A stretch of 64,000 nucleotides of DNA from Salminus brasiliensis (Eukaryota; Chordata; Actinopteri; Characiformes; Bryconidae), in the NCBI RefSeq assembly GCF_030463535.1, contig NC_132888.1:711461-775460 (forward strand). The letters are read 5' to 3'. Numbering within the stretch: the stretch's first letter is position 1; each line of letters begins with the position of its first letter. Below the pieces are notes generated by a model. It was given only the letters and a program-made list of their open reading frames with translations, searched no databases and was not told the DNA's origin. Below are positions 35,021 to 48,283 of the stretch, one piece after another. The translations under genes were made by a program, and so were the position numbers.

Positions 35021-35930
35021 TGCTGTAGATCCTCCTGAAACTTCCAATGCCCTAGCTTACTGAAACATCTAGAACCTGAAACACCTAGAGCCTGAAACAA
35101 ACACAACCAAAAATAATCTAGAACCTGAAACACCTAGAGCCTGAAACAAACACAACCAACAAATAATCTAGAACCTGAAACACCTAGAGCCTGAAACAAA
35201 CACAACCAAAAATAATCTAGAACGTGAAACACCTAGAGCCTGAAACAAACACAACCAAAAATAATCTAGAACCTGAAACACCTAGAGCCTGAAACAAACA
35301 CAACCAAAAATAATCTAGAACGTGAAACACCTAGAGCCTGAAACAAACACAACCAAAAATAATCTAGAACCTGAAACACCTAGAGCCTGAAACAAACACA
35401 ACCAAAAATCATCTAGAACCTGAAACACATAGAGCCTGAAACAAACACAACCAAAAAATAATCTAGAGCCTGAAACAAACACAACCAAAAAATAATCTAG
35501 AACCTGAAACACCTAGAGCCTGAAACAAACACAACCAACAAATAATCTAGAACCTGAAACACCTAGAGCCTGAAACAAACACAACCAGAAAATAATCTAG
35601 AACCTGAAACACATAGAGCCTGAAACAAACACAACCAAAAAATAATCTAGAACCTGAAACACCTAGTGCCTGAAACAAACACAACCAAAAAATAATCTAG
35701 AACCTGAAACACCTAGTGCCTGAAACAAACACAACCAAAAATAATCTAGAACCTGAAACAAAAACAACCTAAAACATCCATGACCTGAAACAAACAACCT
35801 AAAACATCCAGAACCTGAAACATCTAGAACTTGAAACATCCACAACATAAAACAAACAAAACCTGAAACATCTAGAACCTAAAACATCCAGAACCTGAAA
35901 CATCTAGAACCTAAAACATCCACACCCTGA
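35021..35930. repeat. CTAGAACCTGAAACACCTAGAGCC minisatellite, block B
   Basis: About 16 units near 46-47 bp built from AATCTAGAACCTGAAACACC, TAGAGCCTGAAACAAACACA and ACCAAAA. The leader is nearly identical to that of block A. The final part (from about 35755) returns to the shorter block A type units. Confidence 0.9.
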
Positions 35931-37179
35931 AGCCTTACTGTACAGTGGTCTCGCTGTCCTCTCGGCACGGTAACTAGCCAGGTTAGCTTTTACGCTAGTA
36001 CCTGCTTGCATTCCCTGCTTACTCCAGACCCTTCTGCCTCTGGGTGCCCTAGCATTGGCTTTCAGCCTTTTTAGCCACCGCCCCTCACGTCCATGCACCC
36101 CTTCACCCGCCTCACCCTATTTTGCCCTGCAGATGCCCACAGTGGCACTCCCTCCAGGCCACCTGCTGCTCCGGTTTGCCTGGTTTGAACTTTTTTAGCT
36201 GCTCCCCTTTCCTGCTTTCCTGGACGGATACCCACGGCTGCATTCACCCTGGTCAGCCCTTCTCCTTCCTTTGGTGGGTCTTTAGTCTCTGAAGGCTCAT
36301 TCTGGTGGTTTTGGTTTTGGTGCTGGATGTTCTTTTGAAGGAGGAACAGCAGTGTTTGAGGATCACGCGTCCCTGTACTGAACTCTCCCTATTTAACCAT
36401 GATTAACAGTTGAACATCCCAGAGCCCCATTAACCACTGTTCCCATTGTTCCCATTGTTCTCCGCGGTGTCTTGTCTGGTATTGTGTCGGGGAGTGTTAT
36501 GGCTTCCCCTGTGTCAGCCTGGGTCTTTATTCCTGAGCGATGTTCAAACTGCGTCTCTGCTTCATAAATACGCTTGAACCTCGAACCCTCTGCTCTGTGA
36601 CTGGATTATGTGCTGGTCTGTGGGATTTTATGTTGTGTTTTAATGGGAGTCAAACTCGACTGTTTAGACCAGCCTGAGCTGATCTGCTGAGTGTGTTCTA
36701 ATCTAAATCTTCATGTGTTCTCAGGTCTATTAGGCTCTGTTTTAATCCTCCTGGGGAAAGTCATTGTCGTAGGAAATCACTGAACAAAGCCTCGGTTATT
36801 AATGTAAATGCACCCGGGGCGAGCGGCGGCCTGCTGTTCCTGTGAGGAGCTAGTTAAGCAGTGCTGTAATGCTGCTGTAATCCACCAGCGTTATCACCAA
36901 GACGAGCATGCTGTAAATTTAGACCAATCATTTTCATACAGGTGAAGGAACAGTGTGGCCAACATTCAGATCCTCCTACATCACTGAGCTTCAGCAGAAG
37001 AGAACAGATTTTAATATGATTTTCTATTTACAGAAAGAAAAACACCTATTTTTATAGTTTCCTTCATTTGTTGACGTCAAAAGGTTGCTCCTTACTGGAG
37101 AAAAGCTCAAGCTCCCATCTAATAAAGTTCCTTCTCGCACCATCAGACCTTCCTGTAGCTGCTGCCCTCATCAGATTCA
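35931..37179. other. Unassigned sequence, possible LTR debris
   Basis: No gene recognised. At 36437-36605 the text (TCTTTATTCCTGAGCGATG, then TTCATAAATACGCTTGAACC) has the look of an LTR 3' part, but no TG...CA ends or target duplication could be found, so this is only a suggestion. Confidence 0.3.
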
Positions 37180-37451
37180 GACCCTGACTCTGGCCTACAA
37201 AGCCAAGACTGGACCTGCCAGCCCCTCTGTACTTTGATGGCGATGGTCAAAAGCCGATCTGCACCAAGAGCCCTTCCAGCTTCAAGTACGGCTCGGCTCG
37301 ACCCGCCATCCTTTAAGATCCACGGAAGACGAGCGTCCAGACTTTTTACTGTCCTGCACCGAAGTGGAGGAACGAACTTCCCCTGGGTGTCCGAACAGCA
37401 GAGTCCAACGCTCACTGTCCTCAAACCCAGACTGAAGACCCTCCTCTTCTG
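37180..37451 (+). pseudogene. Non-LTR retrotransposon 3' end (broken reverse transcriptase tail)
   Basis: Residues IHGRRASRLFTVLHRSG, then in another frame NELPLGVRTAES, then again RLKTLLF followed by a stop. This order matches the C terminus of fish L2/Rex-like LINE proteins, which typically read WNELPLxVR...FKxxLKTxLF. The frame changes show it is an old broken fragment. Nothing upstream of it is preserved. Confidence 0.6.
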
Positions 37452-38785
<1,334 letters not shown>

Positions 38786-39005
38786 ATACAGTGCAACCAC
38801 CTGGAATACCACAGCAACTGCCAAACAACACCACTTAGCAATATCATAGCAAACTCCTGGGATACCAAAGCAACCACTTAGGAATGCCATAACAAACATT
38901 TGGGATACCGTATTGACCACCTAGTAACACAATAGCAACCACCTGAAACAACATGGCAGCCACTTATGAAAAACAGTTTCACCCTAGTGACCACATAGCA
39001 ACAGC
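38786..39005. repeat. AACCACCTGGAATACC repeat, locus 3
   Basis: Loose tandem words CAACCACCTGGAATACCACA, CCACTTAGCAATATCATAGC and CACCTAGTAACACAATAGC, the same family as at 18.3, 29.9, 46.6 and 47.7 kb. Confidence 0.7.
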
Positions 39006-39660
39006 CTTATTGACAGAATCCAGGAGCAGGTCTGAGATCAGGGCTGAGAGTGGGGCTGTGCAGGGCTGGGCTGAAGGCTGGGTGGAGGTGTGATGTGTGT
39101 CAGGCTGGTGAGAGGTGAGCGGCAGGCATGACCGTGTGCCATCCTCGGATGAACAGCTCTCTGCCCCATGACTAGACAGGCTGGCATCTACAAATCACTG
39201 TGCCAGGCGCACAACCGGCTGAATCCGGCCTGCTCTCCGCCATCATGCATGAACTACAACAGCAGAACCATAGTGGGTCGTCTCCTCTGACCACGCGGGC
39301 CGGGTCAACAATGTGTTTGGCAGCTTAATGGAATCAGAAGCTACATGTGCTCTGGTTCTGGGCTTGATGGGATCAGGAGCCGCTGACCGTTTGTGTTTTG
39401 GAGTAATTTATGGCATAAATGAGCGCGGCTGATGGTAACAGTGGGGTTTATGTGGGTGTGTTTTGTGCGAGACCCTCAGTGACCTCAATTAAGTCTGAAT
39501 GTAAAGGACGGATCTGCAGAGGCAGTTTAGAGAAGCAGAGACTGAACAGAAGCCCAGAGGGGTCTCAGAGTCCTCTTACGCCTGGCTTTACATGGGGAAC
39601 TTTAATACAACTAGTTACAGTTTAGCAGTAGTGTTAAACAATATACTATACTAGAACTAT
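39006..39660. other. Unassigned sequence
   Basis: No gene or repeat recognised. Confidence 0.4.
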
Positions 39661-40193
39661 ATACATTATAATGACAAAAGTATTGGGACACCTGCTGTTT
39701 CATCTGAAATTAAGGGTATTAAAGAGTTGATCCTGCTTTTGTTGTAGTAACTGTCCCTACTGTCCAGAGAAGAAGACTTTCTACTAGATTCTGGAAGAAC
39801 ATTGCTGTGAGGATTTGATTGCATTCAGCTACAAAAGAGTTACTGAGGTCAGGATGTTGGATGATGATCACCACCCTAACTCACCCCATCCAAAAGTACT
39901 GGATGGAGCTCCTCCACCATCATTCCAGAGAACACAGTTCTTCCACTGCTCCACAGCTCCTCAATGCTGGGGGGCTTTATACCCCTCTAGCCCACGCCTG
40001 GCATTAGGCAGCATGGAGCCAATAGGGTCATGATGTTGATCTGCTCCAGAGAGTCCTATTCTATTGGCAGTACTTCTTCTCTACAGGGACTAGACAAGCT
40101 GTGTGTGTGCATTTGCACATTTGTGTCAGCAATGGCTGCAAGTAGCTAAATGCATTCATTGGAAGGTGTGTCCACAAACATTTGGACATAATT
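39661..40193 (+). mobile_element. MITE family M, copy 5 (near full length)
   Basis: Begins TGACAAAAGTATTGGGACAC and ends GTGTCCACAAACATTTGGAC then ATAAT. The full family body is present, among the best-preserved copies in the window. Confidence 0.85.
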
Positions 40194-40869
40194 TAGATCA
40201 CCTGTTGCAACTGCTCTCTATGGTTCGGGGTGTTTGGGTTTCAGGTTGCAGTCAAACGCATCATCCCAGCTCAGGAATCTCTCAGCTCCATCATCACACA
40301 CACAGTCAGATCACTGCTGTTTGACTTTGAACTGCATCAACAGGGTCATCGCACCGCATTCACTGCCCTGCAGCACGGCCAGCTGCAGAATAACCCAGGC
40401 CTCAACATGTGGGTAACAACCTGCACTTTACTGGAGCAGTAGTGAAATTTAATACAGCCAATTAATTAAACAACCCTTATGTTTCCCTTTAGGTGAACTT
40501 CATGACCTTCATTTCTTTGAAGTCAAGAATTAACTGGAAACAGGTTGAAAAATAAGATAATCAGATAATAGAAGATTAAGGGTAAATTACATTATAAAAT
40601 GAAAAAAGAAATATAAATGAATGATTAGAAGATAAAAAAGTGAATTTATGAAAACATTTCATTAAAAACATTTATTAAAATGAACCAATATTGTTTCTAA
40701 TCATTAAAATGAATAAATAGGCCAAGTCAGATTTTAAAGAAAGCAACTACTACTACTACTACTACTACTAATAATAATAATAATAATAACTAACATTAAC
40801 ATAAAAAAGAAACAAAATATATATATATGTATAAATAATATATGAAATGTGTAATATAAATGAGACAAC
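40194..40869. other. Unassigned, A+T-rich
   Basis: No gene recognised. Contains an (ACT)n/(AAT)n compound tract at about 40746-40790 and a short (TA)n at about 40817-40830. Confidence 0.4.
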
Positions 40870-41394
40870 TGTCAGCCCCTCGGTATTGCGCCCTCCCCTG
40901 GGGCGATTCTGAGCGGCCGCCCACAGGCCCAAGTAAGGACTTCCGCCTCGTTTACGTTTATGTTTGGTTCGGTGAGTTGATTCATGTTCATTTGTGTTCA
41001 TGTGTTTGATTCAGTGTCTCGTTTCATGTTCATTTGGTTCATTTGGAACACCTGGGATTGGGAGGTTCCCCATACGTATAGCAGTGTGTTAAGGTCACCT
41101 TAAGCTCGGCTTCCACATTTAGGAGCAGGTCACCCTGCCAATCAAGTCTTCAGTGAGGCTCGCTCACTCACGGCCAGAATTTACTGGCTACCCATGTCTC
41201 AGCTAGGCGACCCACGCTCACGGCAGCTCACTGCGGTTCCCGTTCAGGTTTTTGTTGATCACTGTTGTTCATGGTTTGCTGCTTTTTTGCCTCACTTGCC
41301 CCCTTTGGTTTGTCTCATTGTGTTAATAAATCTGCTTGCTTCATCTCTGCGAGTGTTCGTCCCATCTTGGTCTGGTCTTGGTCACGCCATGACA
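40870..41394 (+). mobile_element. Solo LTR, family L2, copy 2
   Basis: Starts TGTCAGCCCCTCGGTATTGC and ends CACGCCATGACA. It shares CCACAGGCCCAAGTAAGGAC, GTTAATAAATCTGCTTGCTTC and CATCTTGGTCTGG with copies at 20018 and 50160. 525 bp, so shorter than copy 1. The flanks ACAAC and GCAAT are not a clean duplication, which may reflect decay or a slightly different boundary. Confidence 0.75.
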
Positions 41395-41859
41395 GCAATA
41401 GTTACTTAAATAACTAAAAAATCTTTATTAATAATAATAATAACAACAATAAAAGTAAGTGTAAGAAATATGAAAAACAATAATCTGAAAAAATACATGA
41501 ATAAAAAATAAGTAACAAAAAAATCAAGAACTTGAACCTGAATAAATTTCCATTTAGACCCTCAGACACACTCGTAACACAGCTCATAGAGGAGATCTGT
41601 CTGTGAGGGACAGACTGACAGTTTACGACCTGCCGCAGTTCCTCCACCTGTTCCAGTGAGCTGTGTGTCGGGGATAATCAAACAGAATGATAGAGGGTAT
41701 TTCAAAGGGTAAACACCGGTCCGAGGAGAATTCCCTCTTCATCAATCAGACTCTTCATCTTTTATAAAGCAGTGGATCTTTATAAATTGCGCACTTACAT
41801 TTATTTACTCTCCCTGAAAACAACGAGCCTCTGAAGCCACTCACACGTCTGCTAATGGC
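41395..41859. other. Unassigned sequence
   Basis: No gene recognised. A short (AAT)n run lies at about 41425-41445. Confidence 0.4.
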
Positions 41860-42530
41860 AGATCTCCTCAGAAAACCAATAGAACCAATAGAACAGTACA
41901 CTCAGGAGTGTGACTGTGCCCAATGCCGAGCGTGGGCTAGAGGTGTGAGCAGGCAGCATGTACCGCCAGCTGCCAGCAGGGGGCCCAGCCAGGAAAGTAG
42001 GAAAGCTGGTGGGGTTGGAGCAAAGAACTCCAAGCCCCAGAATTCCCAGCGATAATCAACGCTGACCAGACCCACCTGTGAGGCACAGTATAAATACACC
42101 CAGCCAAACACACTTCCCCGTCACACCTTTGTAGAGGGGTGAACAGTAACAGTGGGTTTATGTTGTGGGTTCTTGTTGTGTAACAAGAGGGGTATAATGT
42201 CCCCCAGCTGTGGGCTGTGGGGGTCTCTGGAGTGATGATGGAGCTCCATCCAATATTTTAGGATGAGCTGCAGTGGCAGAACCTGGTCTCACTGATGCTC
42301 TCAGACTTGTGGGGCTGAATGCAATCATTTTTTCTGCTCACAGCAATGTTGCACCCTAGTCTAAAGCCTTGTTAGAAGTTCCAAAATCCTTTCATAACTA
42401 AACAATTAAGATGTTAAGTCAGTCAGAGTGGGTTCGTGGGTTTGGGGAAAGTCTGTGAGGGTCTCCACAGTGAACGGTTTATACTGAAGATGAAACGCTG
42501 GAGGAAAAGGTGTCAGAAATGTTTGGACGT
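41860..42530 (-). mobile_element. MITE family M, copy 6 (degenerate, split by an LTR)
   Basis: The family words CGTGGGCTAGAGG (41930-41943) and AGAGGGGTATAATGTCCCCC (42186 onward) are contiguous in intact copies but here lie either side of the LTR at 41944-42185. The right part continues through GGAGCTCCATCCAATATTTT. The left part and termini are strongly diverged. Confidence 0.7.
41944..42185 (+). mobile_element. Solo LTR, family L1, internally deleted (TSD AGAGG)
   Basis: Starts TGTGAGCAGGCAGCATGTAC and ends TTGTTGTGTAACA. It is flanked by AGAGG on both sides (41939-41943 and 42186-42190). The first 225 bp are nearly identical to the LTR at 26785, and about 330 bp of the 3' half are absent. 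It lies inside a MITE copy. Confidence 0.9.
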
Positions 42531-42953
42531 GTAATAAATATTGACTGCATTTAATTGATTCCACTTGCAGTGTGTACACACAGTCCCGGACTGAACCTGA
42601 GCCACAGATGATCTGAGATGCTGCAGACGTAGGGCTGATTTTCTCAGTGATAGATCATCATTAGACAGGAGGTAAACACACTGCACCCAAATGCTGTCTC
42701 TCTGCTGGAGGAGTCTGTGGGAAATCAATAGTCATTCTTCTTACATCCCTACAGGGGCTGAACACAATGCAGACCAACCCGGCCATTCAGCACGGTGGAC
42801 AATAACTTCATCTGTGGTAAAGTGACACAGTTTTCCTCTCTTAGCCCAAATGTGGCTGATCAGCCTCGACATGTTCGGTGTCTGAAGCTTCTACACTGTC
42901 AATTAGCATAAATCTGACTGTCCACACTAGTCTTAAACCATGTGGAGTTCTGA
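42531..42953. other. Unassigned sequence
   Basis: No gene recognised. From 42956 a MITE-type terminus (CACTATATGCCCAAATGTCT) appears without a body. Confidence 0.4.
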
Positions 42954-42974
42954 AGTACACTATATGCCCAAATG

Positions 42975-43990
42975 TCTGAACATTTACTGAAATTTCAGTA
43001 TCTACCATGAAATATTCTCTATTTACTATGAATTATTCACTAATAATAATAATGTGTTTTTCAGTATCTACTATGAATTATTCTGCATGCTCTATGATTT
43101 ATTCAAAATCCACTGAATAATATCTACTATGAATTATTCACTATTAATAATGTGTTGTTCAGTATCCAATACAAATTATTCTGTATCTACTATGAAATAT
43201 TCAATCTTTACTATGAATTATTCTGCATACTCTATGATTTATTTAAAACTACCACTGAAATCCACTACATAGTATTCAAATTCCACTATGAAAAATGTAA
43301 CTATGGAAAACTATGGAATATCCAGTATCTACTACTACACATTATTCATTATCTACTATTAATTATTCAGCATCTACAATGGAATATCCAGTATGTACTA
43401 CAACTTGTTCTTTATCTACTTTGAATTCAATTTGAATTCAAATAAATTTATTTGGCGCTTTTCGAATGATGCCACAAAGCAAGATTTTAGAGGAATCCGG
43501 GTCCGAGCCTTTTTGAGCAGCCAATGGCGACAGTGGCAAAGAAAAACTCCCTCAGATCGAGAGAAAGAAACCTTGACAGGAACCAATTGCTAAATTCCCT
43601 TTGGGATAAATAAAGTATCTATCTGTCTATTTATCTATTATTCAGTATACGATATGAATTATTCAGACACTACTATTAATTATTTATTTAACTCATATGA
43701 TTTTTTCAGTATCTGGTGTTGTTATTCACTGTGTACTATAAAATATGAATTATTCACTATGAATAACTCAATATCTACTATTTTTACTTAGTTTTTACAA
43801 TACATTTTCATTATGTACTACAAATGATTCAGCATGTATTATGAAATAATGTGAAATTGTGTCCATGATGAGTCCATATTTACCATGAATGATGTAGTAT
43901 CCACTATGAATTAATCTTATATAGGATTTATTCTTTTAGTAGTACTGTGTGTTATGTATTATTTAATATCAGTTATCAGTTCTTCAGTAT
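42975..43990. repeat. Degenerate TATCTACTATGAATTATTCA repeat
   Basis: A+T-rich array of words such as CAGTATCTACTATGAATTAT and ATTCACTAATAATAATGTG, with a spacing of some 25-50 bp and heavy divergence. It is interrupted at about 43425-43640 by another repeat. Open frames here are compositional. Confidence 0.7.
43425..43640 (+). repeat. Dispersed repeat with AAATTTATTTGGCGC head and LINE-like tail
   Basis: The head AAATAAATTTATTTGGCGCT and the words AATGGCGACAGTGGCAAAG and GAAACCTTGACAGGAACCAA are shared with 53952-54110. It is followed by CCTTTGGGATAAATAAAGTA and a (TATC)n tail, as in 3' ends of fish non-LTR elements. It lies inside the degenerate TATCTACTATG array, so it is probably an insertion. 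Confidence 0.55.
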
Positions 43991-45039
43991 TTTTTTATTG
44001 AAGCACTGATGTGTGAGGTTTGTAGATGTGAGAAATTGAAGTACAGACCTTTGGGTTAAACACAACTGCCTTTGTGTGACGTGGTTGAGTAATTACAGTA
44101 GAAAGAGCGCCTGTAGGTCGAGTCGAGGTCACAGTGAAGCCCAGAGTCTCCACATTAAAGCCGATTCTCCACTGAAAATCCGATTTAGTCCTAGACTTGG
44201 GTTCATGTGTGTGGAAAACGCCCTGAGGCTCTCCGGCTGCCTTTCTATTGTCAAACTTCGATGGTTTGAAAGTTTGAAAGGTTGAAAGTTTTGTAGGAAC
44301 AGTTTAGTTTAGTACTTTTTTTACGGTCAGTTTCATCCGTGTGCGTTTTTTTGTGAGACAGTGTGGTGTTTTCATGGAAATGGTAAACCCCCCCCCCCCA
44401 AAAAAAACCCAAACCATGATGTTTCTTCTTAACGTCCTGGTAACTGGCAGTGGGCTTTGTGGCACAGCAGGTCTGGACAAATGATGATTGTTCTGACAGT
44501 AAGGGTTTCCTCCTTCCACACCTTCCATGAAGATCAGACTCGTTCAGTCTGTTTCTGATGGTAGATGCTGTACTTAGACATCAACTTTGGCGAGATCTAC
44601 CTGTAGGTCCAGTGATTAAATCCGTTAGGACTGCTGGAGACTCCTTTACTCTTCCTCTTGTGGTTCTGCTGTTGGGCTGATCCTGCTGGGACGGTCTGAT
44701 CTGGTCATGTTGGTCAGCTGTTCCTCTTGTAGATGATTTAGTGGACGGTGGAACAGCGTCTGATTTCGATCTGTTTAACCCCCACCCCCCAGACTCCTCT
44801 GCATCTCCACCCTTCTTTCTGAAGGCCTCAGAGAGCTCTCTGGATCTGACCATGGTGATCTTCTTCACCTCTAACTTTAACCATCAAGATCAGACCAGAC
44901 AAAACGTCTGAGGTTTAAATCAGACTCCAGACTCCTCCAGAATAATCCTCTCCAACCATGATCTGATCATCTGCAGCTGATCTTCTGCTAAAACAATTAA
45001 TAAAATAATTATTATTATTAGTTCTATTTCATAAATGAA

Positions 45040-45088
<49 letters not shown>

Positions 45089-45634
45089 TATATATATACA
45101 CAAAATGTAAAAGAGAAACGTTTTCATGGGGTGTCCTGATGTTTCCCATGTAAATGTATGTGAGCTGCTTTATAATTGGCTGTCTGATGAAACGCTTTTC
45201 ACAAAGTTACATTTTCAATAACTAAAAGTAAGAATATTAAATAGCTCTTTGTTTTTAAATTTACTGGATAAATAACCGACTCAGCAGGGAGCGCAGGCTG
45301 TAAGCGCGGCGTCTGAAGGATGCCGTCTTTGATAACAATCAACACGGATCAGACCATAAACTTAACAACCCTTTTCCAAACACCTGATTTTAGCTTTAAT
45401 GAATAAAAGTTGCCTGAGAGCTCTGTGTTATCGTAAAACCTCACACGTCCACAATAAGCTTTCAAATGAAAGTTAATTAAGCAGAGGAACTCATTAGCTT
45501 TTATCACAGGATCATCTCCATGCACACAGATAAAGCAGAGGAGCGTGAACTGCGCGGCCAAAATAAAGGAAATAAATGAGGCTTCATGAACTAAGATAGG
45601 AGAGAGATCTTCATTCCAAAGTCTCCCAAGTCCA

Positions 45635-45666
<32 letters not shown>

Positions 45667-45750
45667 ATTATCACACAGTGACAGAAGACCACAGTTTACC
45701 TCAGTTTATGCAGAGACAATTTCACAACATATGAAAAATACACTAAACAA
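43991..45750. other. Unassigned sequence with microsatellites
   Basis: No gene recognised. Contains a C run at about 44390-44399, a (GT)n tract at about 45043-45079 joined to (AT)n at 45083-45098, and a (CA)n tract at about 45642-45666. Confidence 0.45.
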
Positions 45751-45850
45751 TACACTATATGGACAAAAGTATTGGGCCACCTGCTCATTCATTGTTTCTT
45801 CTGAAATCATCATTAAACGTCTCTGTTCTGACAGGATAGGCTGTAGGCTG
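45751..45850 (+). mobile_element. MITE family M, copy 7 (terminal fragment)
   Basis: Begins TACACTATATGGACAAAAGT, followed by the family words CACCTGCTCATTCATTGTTT and CTTCTGAAATCA, after which similarity fades. Confidence 0.7.
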
Positions 45851-45904
45851 ATCCTGCAGCTGCACTTTATGAATATGGTGTATATACAGTATACTGTACA
45901 CACA

Positions 45905-45905
45905 C

Positions 45906-45956
<51 letters not shown>

Positions 45957-46048
45957 TCGTTCTTGAATGTTTTATTGTCCGTCAGCCACGGCCCCAGCTC
46001 TGTCTCACTCTCCAGCACAGGGTCAGAGAGATCTGTGCTATATTAGGC

Positions 46049-46094
<46 letters not shown>
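45905..46094. repeat. (GA)n and (GT)n microsatellites
   Basis: A GA tract at about 45908-45954 and a GT tract at about 46051-46094, separated by roughly 95 bp of ordinary sequence. Confidence 0.95.
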
Positions 46095-46096
<2 letters not shown>

Positions 46097-46199
46097 AGAA
46101 TGCACAAGTCGTTCTGTGACATTTCAGCGTCTCCGTGCTCTGAGTCTCTGAGCAGAATTTGGGTGGATTAGAGTCGTCAGTGTCCTGCTGAGTCTAACA

Positions 46200-46490
46200 G
46201 CCCAGCTGATTCACTCACATTCAATTTCAGTTCAGTGATTCAATCAGACAGGTAGACTGTAGACCAGCCCTCACACTGATTCACTGTAATAACCATTCAG
46301 GAAACAATTCCACGAGTATTCAGTTCAGTTTATGAAATCTCACATTTACCCACTTATGATTCTTTAGGAAATGATTCAGTAAATGATTCAGTGTATCATG
46401 AGATCCTAACTTCACCACGATTCAGTTCATTAACTCTTCAGTACATTTTTACATCATCTCATTTTCACTATGATTCAGTCTGATTCAGTA
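46200..46490. repeat. Degenerate GATTCAGT repeat
   Basis: Words such as CTGATTCAC, ATTCAGTTCAG, TGATTCAGTAAATGATTCAG and CACTATGATTCAGTCTG recur about every 10-40 bp. No coding content. Confidence 0.5.
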
Positions 46491-46564
46491 CATCACAGTA
46501 ATACACACGTTATTGTTTGGACACAGTAGTAAAATATAGACAATAAAACATATGTAAGTAAACA

Positions 46565-46765
46565 TATCACAGAGACCACAAAGCAACACCATAGCAACCA
46601 CCTGTGATTCCATAACAACCACCCGGCAAAACCATAGGAACTACCTGGAATGCCAATTGCACTTACCTGGTGACACCATGGCAACTAATTGGGATACCAT
46701 AACAATACCATAGCAACACTAAACAAAAACATCCTAGTAACCCTCATAGCAACAGCCTAGCCTAT
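46565..46765. repeat. AACCACC/CATAGCAAC repeat, locus 4
   Basis: Loose tandem words ACACCATAGCAACCACCTG, CCATAACAACCACCCGGC and ACCATGGCAACTAATTGG, the same family as the other four loci. Confidence 0.7.
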
Positions 46766-46824
46766 ACTTGCAAACTACTTAGGCTGTGCAACCAGACTGT
46801 GCTTTATTCAGGAAATGCATTTCC

Positions 46825-46831
46825 TGTGTGT

Positions 46832-46870
<39 letters not shown>
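46825..46870. repeat. (GT)n microsatellite
   Basis: GT dinucleotide tract of about 45 bp, slightly interrupted by TATG. Confidence 0.95.
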
Positions 46871-46872
<2 letters not shown>

Positions 46873-47302
46873 CTGTATGTGCTGCACAATTACAGTGTGC
46901 ACCAAAAACACAGCAGAGAGGAAAAGCAGTGGATTATATGTGGGCACTCACACATGTTAATAAGGCAGGAGTAATCCCTCACAGATAAATGTGTCTTTTA
47001 ATTGGTTTTCTGACGAAAGAGTAATCCATTTTTAAACCCGCCTGAAAGCGGCAGCGCCTGCGATACGTCCCGATAGAATTAAAATCAGAGGTACACGTAT
47101 AAATATTCATCCACGCTGCGTGGGCCTCAGCACGGGAAGGTGAAGGAAGGAGATCTGTGCCTTCTCCTGCAGCAGGACATGAAAAAAACACAGATAGAGG
47201 AGAGCGACCAGCGGGCCAGGACACCACGTCATCGACGCCGGAGAAGGAGCCAATCTTTTATTCACCCTAAAAAGCCCTGGCATGTCGGAGCTGTCCACAG
47301 CA

Positions 47303-47304
<2 letters not shown>
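46871..47304. other. Unassigned sequence
   Basis: No gene recognised. Confidence 0.4.

Positions 47305-47385
<81 letters not shown>
47305..47385. repeat. Perfect (GT)40 microsatellite
   Basis: Uninterrupted GT tract of 81 bp, the longest pure dinucleotide GT run in the window. Likely highly variable in length and a source of open-frame artefacts on both strands. Confidence 0.97.
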
Positions 47386-47386
<1 letters not shown>

Positions 47387-47724
47387 ACCGGACCTGAAAA
47401 CCAATCAAGCGAGCATCCATGAAGTGCACGGTCCGCAGCGTCGGCACGCAGGGGGAAAGACGACTTCTGAGGAAATCCTGCTGGCGGAAAGGGAAATCAC
47501 TCCGAGGAAGCTGGAGATGCTCTTCTGTAACACACCTGACTCTTCAAAGCCTCCATGACCCTGAATCAGGTGTGATGGATCTGGGAAGCAGTGTATCAGA
47601 TGTGAACACATCAAAACAAACCAACAAAGTAAACAATAAACAAGTCTGTAGCACTGACCGCTTACAGCTGTGGACTCAGAGGGGAATGGGACTAATCATA
47701 GACAGACAGACACTAGACACCAAT

Positions 47725-47965
47725 CATCATGGGATACCACGGCAACCACTCTGCAACACCCTAACAAATACCATTTTACCATCTTAGCAACTGCCAAGAA
47801 ACACTTTAGCAACACAATAGTAGAAGAGAATCTTCTATAGTAGAATAGAAGAAACACCATAGCAACGACCATAGCAATCACCTGGGACACCTTAGCAGCC
47901 ACATAGGAGTTAACTAGCAACCGCCATAGTGACCAGTGACAAAGCTATTATCTAGCAACACCAAT
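47725..47965. repeat. CATAGCAAC/AACCACC repeat, locus 5
   Basis: Loose tandem words GGGATACCACGGCAACCACT, CACCATAGCAACGACCATAG and AGCAATCACCTGGGACACC. A small local duplication of TAGTAGAAGAGAATC is visible near 47818-47846. Confidence 0.7.
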
Positions 47966-48283
47966 AGAACCACATGGGACCTGCCAATAGGTCTATGGGG
48001 TTAAGGCAGCCCTTGTGAATCTATGAACTTACTGAGTCTATGGGATATCTGTGGTGTTAACACAATCCTAGAGGGGCTGGTCCATAGTGATAATACATTA
48101 ATGGATGTGTTAACACACCCCAAGTTGGTCTATTGAACTAATGGGTCTGTAGATATGTCCCACCCCCAATGATCTACGATACTAAAACATGCCCTTAGAG
48201 GTTTTATGGTGCTAATGCTTCTACAGTGCTAACACTTCAACGGGTCTATGATGGATCTGCTAATATGCATTAATGTAATGCTC

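Noticed and set aside
36437..36605. Possible 3' part of another LTR
   Set aside because: No TG...CA pair or target duplication could be located, so it was left as unassigned sequence.
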